From Desulforhopalus sp. (GTDB taxonomy: Bacteria; Desulfobacterota; Desulfobulbia; Desulfobulbales; Desulfocapsaceae): a DNA stretch of 64,000 nt. Below, piece after piece: positions 27,546 to 37,845 of this stretch; within the stretch, counting starts at the first letter, position 1; the number at the start of each line of letters is the position of its first letter. The DNA lies in NCBI GenBank assembly GCA_030247675.1, contig JAOTRX010000003.1, forward strand, positions 186,001 through 250,000, given 5' to 3'. A model generated the notes under the pieces. The model saw nothing but the letters and a program-made list of their open reading frames with translations, did not search any database and was not told the DNA's origin. Made by a program: the position numbers and the translations under genes.

Positions 27546-28106
27546 ATGATTTTTGGCGACAAAATAATGACTCCGCGGCTGCGGTTGCGGCGCTTGATGG
27601 AGCAGGACCTGCCCCTCTTCGTCAGCTGGAGCAATAGTGATATCGCCCACGGTGAGTATCTAAGCCCCGATCGCATCGACACGCGCGAAGGGCGGGAGAT
27701 AATCGCCGGCGATGCATGCTGGCAGGAGCAAAATCGTATTTTTCTCATTGAGCAGAAAGACGTTGGACCGATCGGTACCCTGCGTTACTGGCTCCGGCCG
27801 GAACGGCGGAGTTGTGCGGTAATGGCCATAAAGATCTCCGATCCGGGTCAGCGCAACAAGGGCTATGGCACGGAGGCCCAGAAATATCTGATCATCCATC
27901 TCTTTATGCGGGTGAAGGTTGCAAGCGTTGAGATGTATACCGATATCAACAATCGCTCGCAGCAACGCTGTCTGACAAAACTTGGTTTCGAGTTGCTGGA
28001 AACTCTCAACTACGATGATCACAACGTCAAGCGGGTAGGCCATTTGTTCCGGTTGGATGCCGCTACCTTTTCCAATAGTCTTGTGTATCAGTATCATTAT
28101 GAATAA
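27546..28106 (+). CDS. GNAT family N-acetyltransferase (RimJ/RimL-like)
   Basis: A 186-residue acetyltransferase. The acetyl-CoA loop appears as DPGQRNKGYGTEAQKYLI (about 97-114), followed by the expected beta strand with VEMYTDINNRSQQRCLTKLGF. It acetylates an unknown amine, perhaps a protein N-terminus or lysine. The stop overlaps the start of the histone-deacetylase-like gene by eight bases, so opposing acetylation and deacetylation activities are produced together. An alternative ATG at residue 8 is possible; neither start has a strong ribosome site. Confidence 0.85.
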   Translation: MIFGDKIMTPRLRLRRLMEQDLPLFVSWSNSDIAHGEYLSPDRIDTREGREIIAGDACWQEQNRIFLIEQKDVGPIGTLRYWLRPERRSCAVMAIKISDPGQRNKGYGTEAQKYLIIHLFMRVKVASVEMYTDINNRSQQRCLTKLGFELLETLNYDDHNVKRVGHLFRLDAATFSNSLVYQYHYE

Positions 28107-29130
28107 AAAACTTGGCCTGGTTGTCGATGGCCGTTTGCAGAGGCACGCAATTTCAGGCCACTCGCCGGAAAATCCAGGGCGAATCCGCCGTCTTTCGGCG
28201 GTGGTCCAGGAGCGCTTCCGGCAGGATTGTGTATTCTTGCCGGCACGGCCGGCAGATCTTGCCGACATCGAAGCGGTCCATTCGCGGTTTTATCTGGAGC
28301 AGCTGCGCGACCACCAGTTGCGTTCTGATCCCTATTCCTACGATCGCGATACCTACCTGATGGGACATTCCCTGGAAACCGCAGAGTTGGCGGCCGGCGG
28401 CTGTATGGCATTGGCCGACCGGATCATGGGCGGCGAACTCGATCATGGTTTTGCCATGGTCCGTCCTCCCGGCCACCATGCGGAGCCCGGCCGGGGCATG
28501 GGCTTCTGCATCTTCAATAATGTTGCGATTGTAGCTGAGTATCTACGACGCCACTATCAGCTCAGGCGGATACTCATCCTCGATTTTGACGCCCATCACG
28601 GCAACGGAACTCAGGAGGTGTTTTACGACACCGACGAGGTCTTGGTGCTTTCCCTGCACCAGCGGGATATCTTTCCTTTTACCGGCAAAGCCGAAGAGAC
28701 AGGGAGCGGAAAGGGGACAGGCTATACCATTAACGTGCCGGTTTTTGCCCAGTTTGCTGATGTCGAATACACCTTCCTTCTCGGCCGCATTCTGCAGAGT
28801 GTGGTTGAGCAGTATCTGCCGCAGATAATCCTGGTTTCGGCCGGGTATGATGGCCACAGAGACGAAACCATCAGCGGTACCAACCTCTCCACCGAATGGT
28901 TCGGTCTCGTCACCGCCATGCTTAAACAATATGCCCGGGAGTTCTGCGACAACCGCTTGCTGATGGTTCTCGAAGGCGGCTACAACCCTTTGAGCCTTGA
29001 GGCATCGGTGCTGGCGACCATTGAAAGTCTGCTGACGAACCGGCGGGATAAGATAGGGGTATATTATTCTGAACGCGCCAACCAGTTGTTGAAGGATCAC
29101 CCTCTCCAGGCCAAGTGGCTTTTACAATAA
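28099..29130 (+). CDS. Histone deacetylase family protein (class II-like amidohydrolase)
   Basis: A 343-residue arginase/deacetylase-fold enzyme. The zinc and charge-relay motifs are visible: RPPGHHAEPG with the His pair, LDFDAHHGNGTQE with the metal Asp and His, and SAGYDGHRDE. The start at 28099 (MNKKLGLVVDG) is chosen because homologues begin there; it overlaps the GNAT gene. Bacterial members remove acetyl groups from lysines, polyamines or acetoin-related compounds; the substrate here is not known. It is followed eight bases later by the YkgJ-type gene. Confidence 0.9.
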   Translation: MNKKLGLVVDGRLQRHAISGHSPENPGRIRRLSAVVQERFRQDCVFLPARPADLADIEAVHSRFYLEQLRDHQLRSDPYSYDRDTYLMGHSLETAELAAGGCMALADRIMGGELDHGFAMVRPPGHHAEPGRGMGFCIFNNVAIVAEYLRRHYQLRRILILDFDAHHGNGTQEVFYDTDEVLVLSLHQRDIFPFTGKAEETGSGKGTGYTINVPVFAQFADVEYTFLLGRILQSVVEQYLPQIILVSAGYDGHRDETISGTNLSTEWFGLVTAMLKQYAREFCDNRLLMVLEGGYNPLSLEASVLATIESLLTNRRDKIGVYYSERANQLLKDHPLQAKWLLQ

Positions 29131-29137
29131 GGAAATC

Positions 29138-29572
29138 ATGGAAAATAAAAAGATAGATGAAGATGCCTTGAAGACCATTTTTCATGAGTGCCGCCAGTGC
29201 GGTACCTGTTGCAAGGGCTACCGGAAAATTGTCGTGCAGCCGGATGAGGCCGAGTTTATAACGAAAATGGGTGGCCATGTTGGGGTCAACGTGAGTATGA
29301 AGGATATCCGGGAAAGTGACCTGCAAACCGCAATAGCCAAGGCCAAAGATAACGACAAGTTGTACATGATTCATCCTGACGATAAGGGATGTGTCTTTCT
29401 TGAGCACCGAAACGGCAAATACCGGTGTAAAATCTATCACTACCGGCCAAGGACCTGCCGGGGCTTTCGCTGCAATCTTGTCGATGACAGCTTTCTCCAT
29501 CTCTTTGGAGGGGGCGATGCTATCCACCTTCTTGGCAAAGACAGTTACGGCCTGCCGTTAAAGGTCGAATAG
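29138..29572 (+). CDS. YkgJ family Cys-cluster protein
   Basis: A 144-residue protein with the family's conserved cysteines: CRQCGTCCKGY at residues about 18-28, GCVFLE near 87, CKIYHYRPRTCRGFRCN near 97-113. They probably bind zinc or an iron-sulfur cluster. Members are of unknown function; some carry the older name flagellin N-methylase-like. It ends a three-gene unit with the GNAT and deacetylase genes. Confidence 0.88.
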   Translation: MENKKIDEDALKTIFHECRQCGTCCKGYRKIVVQPDEAEFITKMGGHVGVNVSMKDIRESDLQTAIAKAKDNDKLYMIHPDDKGCVFLEHRNGKYRCKIYHYRPRTCRGFRCNLVDDSFLHLFGGGDAIHLLGKDSYGLPLKVE

Positions 29573-29906
29573 TGGGCCTGGTCTGGCATTTATTGCGCAG
29601 CGGTTTTCGACTCTTGACCTGGCAACAGGATTCCTTAAATTTGTCTAACAGCATCGCATGTCTGCACAGGGCGATTTTTCCGCTTGTTGCCGGGAAAAGT
29701 CTTGCTTGTTTTCAGTAATTTTATAAAATAAATCAAAGTGATAGTTTGTGGCCATGGTACCTGTCGCGGTGTGCGGCGGGAGACCTCGCCAGACACTTTA
29801 TGCTTCGTTGTTTCCTTGCCGTATACCGCGTGCAGGGATTTGGCGGGAAAAATGTGGGGTGCAGAAACCTGAGGATTGGCAGTTCACCTCAAGACAGGAG
29901 TCGGCA
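29573..29906. other. Gap upstream of the DAC-domain gene
   Basis: No gene is supported. An in-frame extension of the downstream ORF to 29748 has unlikely composition and lacks a ribosome site. A promoter-like pair lies at 29702-29729 and the leader from about 29736 to 29906 is about 170 bases long; it did not match a recognised riboswitch. Confidence 0.45.
29702..29729 (+). promoter_or_regulatory. Candidate sigma-70 promoter for the DAC-domain gene
   Basis: TTGCTT (29702-29707), 16-base spacer, TAAAAT (29724-29729). The surrounding AT-rich sequence supports it; the -35 is only a partial match. Confidence 0.35.
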
Positions 29907-31220
29907 ATGGCCCATAGGTATCCAAAGGATTTGGTGCAGGAGCTTCTCCAGCTCTGGCGGCTTGGGCCGCCGGGGATGGGTACCGGTCCGGGATATGGGC
30001 GGCTGCCCGATTCCTCGGTGCTGGAAGAGCTGCTGTCGACCGCCTATCAGGTAAGCCAGATGCGGGAGGAGGCGCGTGGTCTTCGTTTTCGCTTGATGCT
30101 TTGCGAACCGGAAGACGTTGATGAAGATGGCAGCGGCGAGGCGCTCGGGCTCTTTACCCTCAGTTTTACCGAGCCACGGCCATATAACGAGTACGAACTC
30201 CTCAAACTCGGCCCCTCGATTGACTATAATAACTCGCTCATAGGTCTTCGCTGCCGGGGGGAAGGTATACAGATCTGGGGTCTGATCCACTCCGGCTCCC
30301 GGTGGATGCACGTCATTCATGGCGGCAGCAAGCAGGCAACCCCGCTGCCGCCGGCCTTAGGTATTAATATTCTCGGTGCCGGCCGGTTGATTGTCTGCCG
30401 GGGGATAGAGATTCTTGCCCAGCTGAGCGGCGGCAAAATTATCACCCCGTCGACCAATGTCTTCCGCTCGCAATGGGTTGCCAGGCGATTCGGGCAGGTG
30501 CGCAGTGAGCTTGCCGCCCTGCATGAACAGAATCCGAACCGCGATCCGGGCACATGGTCGCGCATCGATCCTGCCTTTATTCCTGCCCTGTATCTTGAGT
30601 TCTTTAAGCATGTTATCAGTACGGTGCGGCGTTCCGGGCACGGTGGCACCATCATCTCCTTTCCCGCCGGCATGGATGACTTGGTGGCCCATGACAACCC
30701 GTATATCGATCTGAAGTACCGTTTCAATGAAGGCGATCCCCGTTATCAGCTGCGCAAGATCGTGTTGAAGATTATGGAGGTTTTATCCCGGAATTGCGGG
30801 CGGTTATATGGGCCAGATTATCTGGCTGGGTGGAAGGACTATGTGTCCTTGCAGACCGAGGAATTGGGTCAGCTTGATGAGCGGGTGTTTAAGTATGCCA
30901 GATTTATCGCCAGACTCACCGGGGTGGATGGTGCTGTCGTGACCACCGAGAGCCTGGAGATAATCGGCTTTGGCGGAATCATCCAGGGAGCCATGGAGAT
31001 GGGAGGAATCGTCGCCCGGGCCATGGATCCAGAAGGCCTTCACCGCCAGGTCGAGCGCGTTGAAAGTGTCGGTACCAGGCATAGATCTCTTTACTATCTC
31101 TGTAACAAGCTGCATGACGTCCTTGGCATCATTGTTTCCCAGGATGCCAAGGCCAGCGTCGTCATGTGGAGCAAAGACAAGGTGACATGCTGGGATGTCA
31201 TTCCCATCGATTTCGCGTAA
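29907..31220 (+). CDS. DAC (diadenylate cyclase-like) domain protein, DACNV-type
   Basis: A 437-residue soluble protein. The C-terminal part carries the two active-site signatures of diadenylate cyclases: DGA at residues 341-343 (TGVDGAVVTT) and RHR at 391-393 (VGTRHRSLYYL). The N-terminal 300 residues are an associated domain like the sensor-type segments described for divergent DAC proteins. It may make c-di-AMP or bind a nucleotide as a sensor. The start at 29907 (MAHRYPKD) has CAGGAG six bases upstream. It is a single gene, convergent with the transporter at 31282. Activity cannot be judged from sequence alone. Confidence 0.75.
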   Translation: MAHRYPKDLVQELLQLWRLGPPGMGTGPGYGRLPDSSVLEELLSTAYQVSQMREEARGLRFRLMLCEPEDVDEDGSGEALGLFTLSFTEPRPYNEYELLKLGPSIDYNNSLIGLRCRGEGIQIWGLIHSGSRWMHVIHGGSKQATPLPPALGINILGAGRLIVCRGIEILAQLSGGKIITPSTNVFRSQWVARRFGQVRSELAALHEQNPNRDPGTWSRIDPAFIPALYLEFFKHVISTVRRSGHGGTIISFPAGMDDLVAHDNPYIDLKYRFNEGDPRYQLRKIVLKIMEVLSRNCGRLYGPDYLAGWKDYVSLQTEELGQLDERVFKYARFIARLTGVDGAVVTTESLEIIGFGGIIQGAMEMGGIVARAMDPEGLHRQVERVESVGTRHRSLYYLCNKLHDVLGIIVSQDAKASVVMWSKDKVTCWDVIPIDFA

Positions 31221-31281
31221 TTTCTGTATACCCTTTCCGGTAAGTCTTTCGCGGCTGTATTGTTAGATTCGCAGGTAATCC

Positions 31282-32379
31282 CTATAGCTGGCGAACATAG
31301 CGGTCATACTTCTTCAGGTAGATTTCCGATAAAGTCAGGAAGGCGGTAATGATAAGCGGGCCATAGATGATCCCGAGCACCCCATAGATCGTCATCCCGC
31401 CAAGAATCGACAGGAAAACCAAGAGGGTATGCATGTTCACCTGGGTTCCGACCATCTTCGGTTTGGCAAAATTTTCAACGCCGAAGGAAAGAATTAAATA
31501 ATAAAACAGGAGGAAAATTCCCTCATTCATCCTGTCGCTGAGCATCAAAAACACAGCGGCCGGGATCATCACCAGGCCTATGCCGAAGATCGGCATGAAG
31601 GCGATGACCGCCATGACGCAGCCCCAAAGAATCGGGGAGTTGAGGCCGAGGATGGAAAACATGGCGCCGCCCAAGACCCCCTGTATCAATCCGCAGATAC
31701 CGTTGCCTTTAAGAATTGCATTGGCGATTTCCTGAAACTTGTCGATGAGCAGGCGATTTTCGTCCTCTGGCAGGGGCGAGATGCGGATTAGGTAGTCTAT
31801 CAGCTTGGGCTGATCAATGAGGAGGAAGAATATCACTAAAATCATCAAAAAGAAAAGGACGACAGATTGCAAGACGTTGGCTGCCCAGGAGCTGGCCTGG
31901 TTGTAAAGAAATAGGCCGCCTTTTTTCACCAGATAGGAGAAGATATCGGAGATCTCCGATGGATCGAAATCGAATCCAACTTGGAGTAATTGTGCGTGAA
32001 ATTGTAAAATTATCGGACTTTCCTGGATAAATACCTGGAGCTTCAGGCCGATCCGGCTGTCGCGGCCCCAGCTATAGAGGTTGAATGCCTCATCGGCCAA
32101 GGAAAACACAAAGAAAATGAGAGGAATAAAGACGATGGCAATAATCAACAGACAGGTGCCAGCTGAGGCTATCTGGTTGGGGAGTTTTCTGTTGAGGAAG
32201 ATATAGATCGGGCGAAAAAGATTGGTGAGGAGAAAGGACAGTACCAGGATCGACCAGAACGGCGACAGGATCAGGCCGAAAAAAAAGATCGAGATGGCGA
32301 AGACCAGTAGGAAATACCGGATACTAATCGGACTGGGCGCTTGCCCGTTTGGCTGATATTCGGTTGCAGGTCTTGTCAT
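31282..32379 (-). CDS. AI-2E family (PerM-like) membrane transporter
   Basis: A 365-residue polytopic protein with about seven to eight hydrophobic segments: two close together near residues 20-60, one at about 65-90, a loop region, and a C-terminal group ending in the typical YGVLGIIYGPLIITAFLTL. The family includes exporters named after AI-2, but most members have unknown substrates, and some are Na+/H+ antiporters. The N-terminal tail is cytoplasmic and Pro-rich. It is transcribed alone. Confidence 0.88.
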   Translation of the reverse strand: MTRPATEYQPNGQAPSPISIRYFLLVFAISIFFFGLILSPFWSILVLSFLLTNLFRPIYIFLNRKLPNQIASAGTCLLIIAIVFIPLIFFVFSLADEAFNLYSWGRDSRIGLKLQVFIQESPIILQFHAQLLQVGFDFDPSEISDIFSYLVKKGGLFLYNQASSWAANVLQSVVLFFLMILVIFFLLIDQPKLIDYLIRISPLPEDENRLLIDKFQEIANAILKGNGICGLIQGVLGGAMFSILGLNSPILWGCVMAVIAFMPIFGIGLVMIPAAVFLMLSDRMNEGIFLLFYYLILSFGVENFAKPKMVGTQVNMHTLLVFLSILGGMTIYGVLGIIYGPLIITAFLTLSEIYLKKYDRYVRQL

Positions 32380-32572
32380 TCCTGGTTTCCTGAGGCAGTT
32401 CGAGGTTTATGGGTAAATGAAATGGGGTTGCAATTATTCCGGTTGCTGAGGTATCCTAAACCCTTCCAGACGAACTGAGCGATAAGGCTTGGTGGCATCG
32501 CCTATTGGATAAAGATATAGTCTCTTGTTGATTAAGCAAAGAAAAAATCGTGTTGCCGAGGAGAGTTGGACA

Positions 32573-33655
32573 ATGTGGGAAGATCTTGAAGTGGTGTTGG
32601 AGAAGGTTGCTGGAGATCGTTTGAAAAAAAAGCCGTCACCGGACAAACTGGGTTTTGGACTTCATTTTACCGATCATATGTTCTTGATGAAATGGAGCCG
32701 GGAGAATGGCTGGCATGACGCGAAAATATGCGCCAACCAGGATTTCCAGCTCAGTCCTGCGGCAATGGTTTTCCACTACGGACAAGCAATTTTTGAGGGT
32801 CTCAAGGCATATCGCGGCAAAGACGATCAACTATTCCTCTTTCGTCCCAAGGACAATTTCGAGAGAATGAACAATTCGGCGGTACGGATGTGTATGCCGC
32901 GGATTCCTGTGGAAAAGGTCGTCAATATTTTAAAATCTCTGATTTACTTGGAAAGAGAGTGGGTGCCACGCTCAGAGGGGGCAACCTTATATATCCGTCC
33001 GACGATGATTGCGATTGAACCGACTCTGGGTGTAAAGCCGTCCTCGCTCTATTATTTTTATATAATTATGACCCCCGTCGGTTCGTATTATGCCGAAGGT
33101 TGTAATCCTACCAAGATCTATGTCAGTGATCAGTATGCCAGGGCGGTGAAAGGCGGTGTTGGCTATGTCAAGAACGCCGGCAATTACGCGGCTTCACTCT
33201 TTACGTCGGAGATAGCCAAAAAGGAGGGTTGTACCCAGGTGTTGTGGCTTGATGCCTGCGAACATAAATATGTTGAAGAGGTAGGAACCAGCAATATCTT
33301 TTTCAAGATAAATGACGAGTTGATCACGCCGCCCCTGGAGGGTTCGATTTTAGGCGGTCTCACCCGGGATTCCGTTATCAAACTGGCCTCCAGTTGGGGG
33401 GTGGCGGTGGCCGAGCGGAAGATCTCCATTGACGAAGTTCTGCAGGCCAACGCGGACGGGACGCTTCAGGAGGCATTCGGCACGGGAACCGCTGCCGTCA
33501 TATCGCCGGTCGGTGAGTTACTGTACAAAAATGTCGGTTACAAGATACGTAACGGCCAGACCGGTGAACTGTCGGCGAGGCTCTATTCCGAACTGCAGGC
33601 CATTCAAAGGGGACATCAAAAGGACCCGTTCAAATGGGTGGTTCGCGTCGGCTGA
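32573..33655 (+). CDS. ilvE: Branched-chain amino acid aminotransferase
   Basis: A 360-residue fold-type IV aminotransferase. The PLP lysine lies in GVGYVKNAGNYAASL, the cofactor phosphate loop in VEEVGTSNIFF, and the substrate/phosphate contact in LEGSILGGLTRDSV. The arrangement resembles the eukaryotic/BCAT2-like subtype. It interconverts Leu, Ile and Val with their 2-oxo acids. A start at 32573 has GAGGAG eight bases upstream and is preferred to the TTG at 32525. It is monocistronic as far as can be seen. Confidence 0.93.
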   Translation: MWEDLEVVLEKVAGDRLKKKPSPDKLGFGLHFTDHMFLMKWSRENGWHDAKICANQDFQLSPAAMVFHYGQAIFEGLKAYRGKDDQLFLFRPKDNFERMNNSAVRMCMPRIPVEKVVNILKSLIYLEREWVPRSEGATLYIRPTMIAIEPTLGVKPSSLYYFYIIMTPVGSYYAEGCNPTKIYVSDQYARAVKGGVGYVKNAGNYAASLFTSEIAKKEGCTQVLWLDACEHKYVEEVGTSNIFFKINDELITPPLEGSILGGLTRDSVIKLASSWGVAVAERKISIDEVLQANADGTLQEAFGTGTAAVISPVGELLYKNVGYKIRNGQTGELSARLYSELQAIQRGHQKDPFKWVVRVG

Positions 33656-33739
33656 TTCTATAAAAACATCATATTTCCGGGCGTTTCATCGGCTTGCATG
33701 GGACGTCCGGCATCTCCTGTTTTTTTTAAAAATCGCCCC

Positions 33740-33767
33740 TTGATTTTTGAAGATGACAGCCTATATT
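33740..33767 (+). promoter_or_regulatory. Candidate promoter of groES-groEL
   Basis: TTGATT (33740-33745), 16-base spacer, TATATT (33762-33767), about 119 bases before groES. No CIRCE element (TTAGCACTC palindrome) was found in the 230-base upstream region, so HrcA control is not supported; heat-shock sigma control cannot be excluded. Confidence 0.35.
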
Positions 33768-33885
33768 TTTGCCCAGTTCGATATACCACCCTGAAAATCG
33801 GGCAAAAATTCAATTTGGGACTCCTTTTGTTCACTTGTGGGTCCCTTTTTCCGTCACAAATCATTTGTATCGTTAGGAGGTAGTA

Positions 33886-34176
33886 ATGAAGATTCGTCCA
33901 TTGAATGATCGTCTTTTGGTGAAGCGACTTGCAGAAGAGGCAAAAACAGCAGGTGGTATCATCATCCCTGACAGCGCCAAAGAGAAGCCGGCCGAGGGTG
34001 AAGTCGTTGCTGTTGGTCCTGGAAAACTCAACGATAAAGGTGAGAGAGTTGCTCTTCAGGTGGTTGCCGGTGACAGAGTATTGTTTTCCAAATACGGTGG
34101 CACTGAAGTGAAAATTGATGGCGACGACTTTCTGATTATGCGTGAAGACGATATCCTCGGGATCGTTGTTAAATAG
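33886..34176 (+). CDS. groES: Co-chaperonin GroES
   Basis: A 96-residue GroES with typical N-terminus ([14 protein letters not shown]), mobile loop ([19 protein letters not shown], 19 residues) and the C-terminal [12 protein letters not shown]. It caps GroEL for protein folding. An AGGAGG site lies six bases before the ATG. It precedes groEL by 79 bases in the same direction. Confidence 0.98.
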   Translation: MKIRPLNDRLLVKRLAEEAKTAGGIIIPDSAKEKPAEGEVVAVGPGKLNDKGERVALQVVAGDRVLFSKYGGTEVKIDGDDFLIMREDDILGIVVK

Positions 34177-34228
34177 TTTCAGGAATATCTGGAATTTGTT
34201 TGCACCGTAATCTTTAATAAATTGATAA

Positions 34229-35902
<1,674 letters not shown>

Positions 35903-35915
35903 AATCATTCGGCTT

Positions 35916-35980
35916 GCTCCGGTAATCCCGGAGCATGAAATGATTGGAGGGTTTCATGGTTGTGGATCCCTCCAATTTTT
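35916..35980 (+). terminator. Hairpin and terminator after groEL
   Basis: Two hairpins follow each other: GCTCCGG-5-CCGGAGC (35916-35934), and ATTGGAGGG (35943-35951) pairing with CCCTCCAAT (35968-35976), the second followed by TTTTG. The second is the likely intrinsic terminator of groESL. Confidence 0.8.
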
Positions 35981-36017
35981 GTTTTGTCGGGACCAAGCCT
36001 TTGTTACACAAAAAGTC

Positions 36018-36046
36018 TTGACATGAAGAAACTGATGGGGTATTTA
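36018..36046 (+). promoter_or_regulatory. Sigma-70 promoter of the tRNA-Met gene
   Basis: A perfect TTGACA (36018-36023), 17-base spacer and TATTTA (36041-36046), with the expected start about 12 bases before the tRNA. The position just upstream of a lone tRNA gene makes the assignment good. Confidence 0.7.
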
Positions 36047-36064
36047 TTCCCGGCCTTATCTCAA

Positions 36065-36141
36065 GGCGATGTAGCTCAGTTGGTCAGAGCATGCGGCTCA
36101 TATCCGCAGTGTCCGGGGTTCAAGTCCCTGCATCGCCACCA
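36065..36141 (+). tRNA. tRNA-Met(CAT)
   Basis: A 77-base tRNA with encoded CCA. The acceptor stem is GGCGATG/CATCGCC, the D-arm GTAGCTCAGTTGGTCAGAGC, the anticodon loop CTCATAT with CAT, and the T-arm CCGGGGTTCAAGTCCC, all intact. The seven-bp acceptor stem with G1-C72 pairing and this body fit elongator Met rather than initiator; tRNA-Ile2 (lysidine-modified CAT) is the alternative. Confidence 0.95.
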
Positions 36142-36175
36142 GCCTATCGTCCGGAATTATCCGGCTTTACATATA

Positions 36176-36207
36176 AACCCGCTATTCCATTCGGAATGCG
36201 GGTTTTT
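36176..36207 (+). terminator. Intrinsic terminator after tRNA-Met
   Basis: AACCCGC, then ATTCC, loop ATTC, GGAAT, GCGGGTT, with a one-base bulge, followed by TTTC. It closes the tRNA transcription unit. Confidence 0.85.
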
Positions 36208-36491
36208 CTATTTGCCTAATTTTCTCCTCACTGTTTATAAGAGGCAATTGCACTATTGGCGCTGTTTTTCTACACATCAACACCGGCAAATGTGGTATTC
36301 TTCCACGTCTCGTGTTTCTGCTTCAATTCTATTAACAAAAAAAGTCAGTAAGGTGCTAGGATGAGTATGCTTGGCCGGAGTAACTTTACTGAAAAAGTAA
36401 TGCGGAATACTTGTTGGCAGGTGTCGTACACTGAACCCGGTGTGCCAACGGCGTATATGCTGCATTTAACAGCCCGTATGTTTGGAAAGCT
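36208..36491. other. Gap between tRNA-Met and the small membrane protein
   Basis: No gene, repeat or clear promoter was recognised. Small open frames here have no ribosome site and atypical composition. Confidence 0.4.
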
Positions 36492-36836
36492 ATGACTGAT
36501 ATCGCTCAGAATCTTGAGGAAAGGCCAGCTGTTATCACCATTTTGTGCATTTTGGGATTCATTGGCGTGGCATTTCTCGTGCCAAAAGTGTTTTCGACAG
36601 TTGCTCGCGAGATAGGCTTCTGGTATCCCCCGTATCTTGCAATTGTTGGGGTGGTTGGTCTGATCTGCAATATTGGTTTCTGGAAGATGAAGAAATGGGG
36701 CTTTTATAGTTATGTGCTATTCGTTGCACTCAATCAGATTGTCATGTTAAGCACTGGTACCTGGCTGCCGACAGCGCTTATCGTACCGGTTGTTGTCATA
36801 ATTATACTGGCCTTTTATCTCCGAAAGATGACGTGA
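36492..36836 (+). CDS. Small polytopic membrane protein, unknown function
   Basis: A 114-residue protein of no recognised family. Hydrophobic segments at about residues 14-32, 45-63, 68-85 and 92-110 suggest four membrane helices linked by short basic loops (WKMKKWG). The frame is clean and the composition is that of a real membrane protein. The ribosome site is weak. It lies 64 bases before the PlsC-like gene in the same direction. Confidence 0.65.
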   Translation: MTDIAQNLEERPAVITILCILGFIGVAFLVPKVFSTVAREIGFWYPPYLAIVGVVGLICNIGFWKMKKWGFYSYVLFVALNQIVMLSTGTWLPTALIVPVVVIIILAFYLRKMT

Positions 36837-36900
36837 GATTGGTTGGGAATCGGTGTTCGTGACACATGATATGTTTACTTATTTTTGCCTTTAAGAACAT

Positions 36901-37695
36901 ATGCATAGACTACAATATAGCGAAGGTATTTATCAGACACCAGGCCAGTCTGGCTCTATGTTTTCGGGACTCATGCCATCATTGTTCTTTTACGTACAAC
37001 TCATTGGGATCGTTTGCCGATCGAGCAGGGTGGCGAAAAAAGGTGAATATGGCGATAATAATTGGATAGATAGTAGCTTGGCGGTGCTACGGTGTCTTGA
37101 GCAAGTTGGTGTTAAAGTAGAGATATCGGGAATTGAGAATATTGAAAGCCTAAGCGGCCCAGCTGTTTTTATCGGCAATCATATGAGTATGATGGAGACA
37201 ATGGTCTTGCCTGTGATAATTCAGCCTGTTCGTCCAGTGACCTTCGTTGTTAAAGAAAGTCTTCTGTCATACCCGGTTTTTAAACATATCATGCGCTCTC
37301 GCAATCCTGTCGCCGTCACTCGGACTAATCCACGACAAGATTTGAAGGTAGTTATGACTGAAGGAGTAGAAAGGTTGCGAGCTGGGATATCGGTGATTGT
37401 GTTTCCTCAAACGACGCGGTCGCACTTGTTCGATCCTGAACAGATGAGTTCTATCGGGGTGAAGCTTGCGAAAAAGGCTGGGGTACCGATTGTGCCGGTG
37501 GCCTTGAAAACAGATTGCTGGCAGAATGGCTCCTGGCTCAAAGATTTTGGTAAGATAGATACCACCAAAGCGGCTTGTTTTTCATTTGGCGTGCCGACAA
37601 TGGTGGCAGGGAAGGGCGAAGAGGAGCAAACTGCCGTTAATGCGTTTATTGTGGATTCTTTGAGAAAGTGGGAGCCATCAAAAATTTCCCAATGA
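36901..37695 (+). CDS. Divergent PlsC-type acyltransferase
   Basis: A 264-residue protein of the 1-acyl-glycerol-3-phosphate acyltransferase family. The first block reads NHMSMMET, giving HX4E (His94, Glu99) instead of the canonical HX4D. The second block reads FPQTTRS (168-174) instead of FPEGTRS. A third block VPIVPVALKTD is near the family pattern. It probably transfers an acyl chain to a lipid, but both active-site blocks are altered. A membrane-like segment occurs near residues 25-39. The true start may be an ATG at 36958 or 36973; no start has a strong ribosome site. Confidence 0.72.
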   Translation: MHRLQYSEGIYQTPGQSGSMFSGLMPSLFFYVQLIGIVCRSSRVAKKGEYGDNNWIDSSLAVLRCLEQVGVKVEISGIENIESLSGPAVFIGNHMSMMETMVLPVIIQPVRPVTFVVKESLLSYPVFKHIMRSRNPVAVTRTNPRQDLKVVMTEGVERLRAGISVIVFPQTTRSHLFDPEQMSSIGVKLAKKAGVPIVPVALKTDCWQNGSWLKDFGKIDTTKAACFSFGVPTMVAGKGEEEQTAVNAFIVDSLRKWEPSKISQ

Positions 37696-37845
37696 AACTC
37701 CAATGCATTGAACCTCGTGTAGCGAAATCGGCGCGAATTTGCAGTCCTTGATTTTCAGCTTGTTCAGCTGGGGCCACAGTGTCTTTTTGGGAGAAGAGTC
37801 TGGTGATATCGTTTTTCTCTTTTGTGGGATTACACGAATAAAGGC

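Noticed and set aside
33656..33885. CIRCE/HrcA operator before groES
   Set aside because: No TTAGCACTC-N9-GAGTGCTAA pattern was found on inspection.
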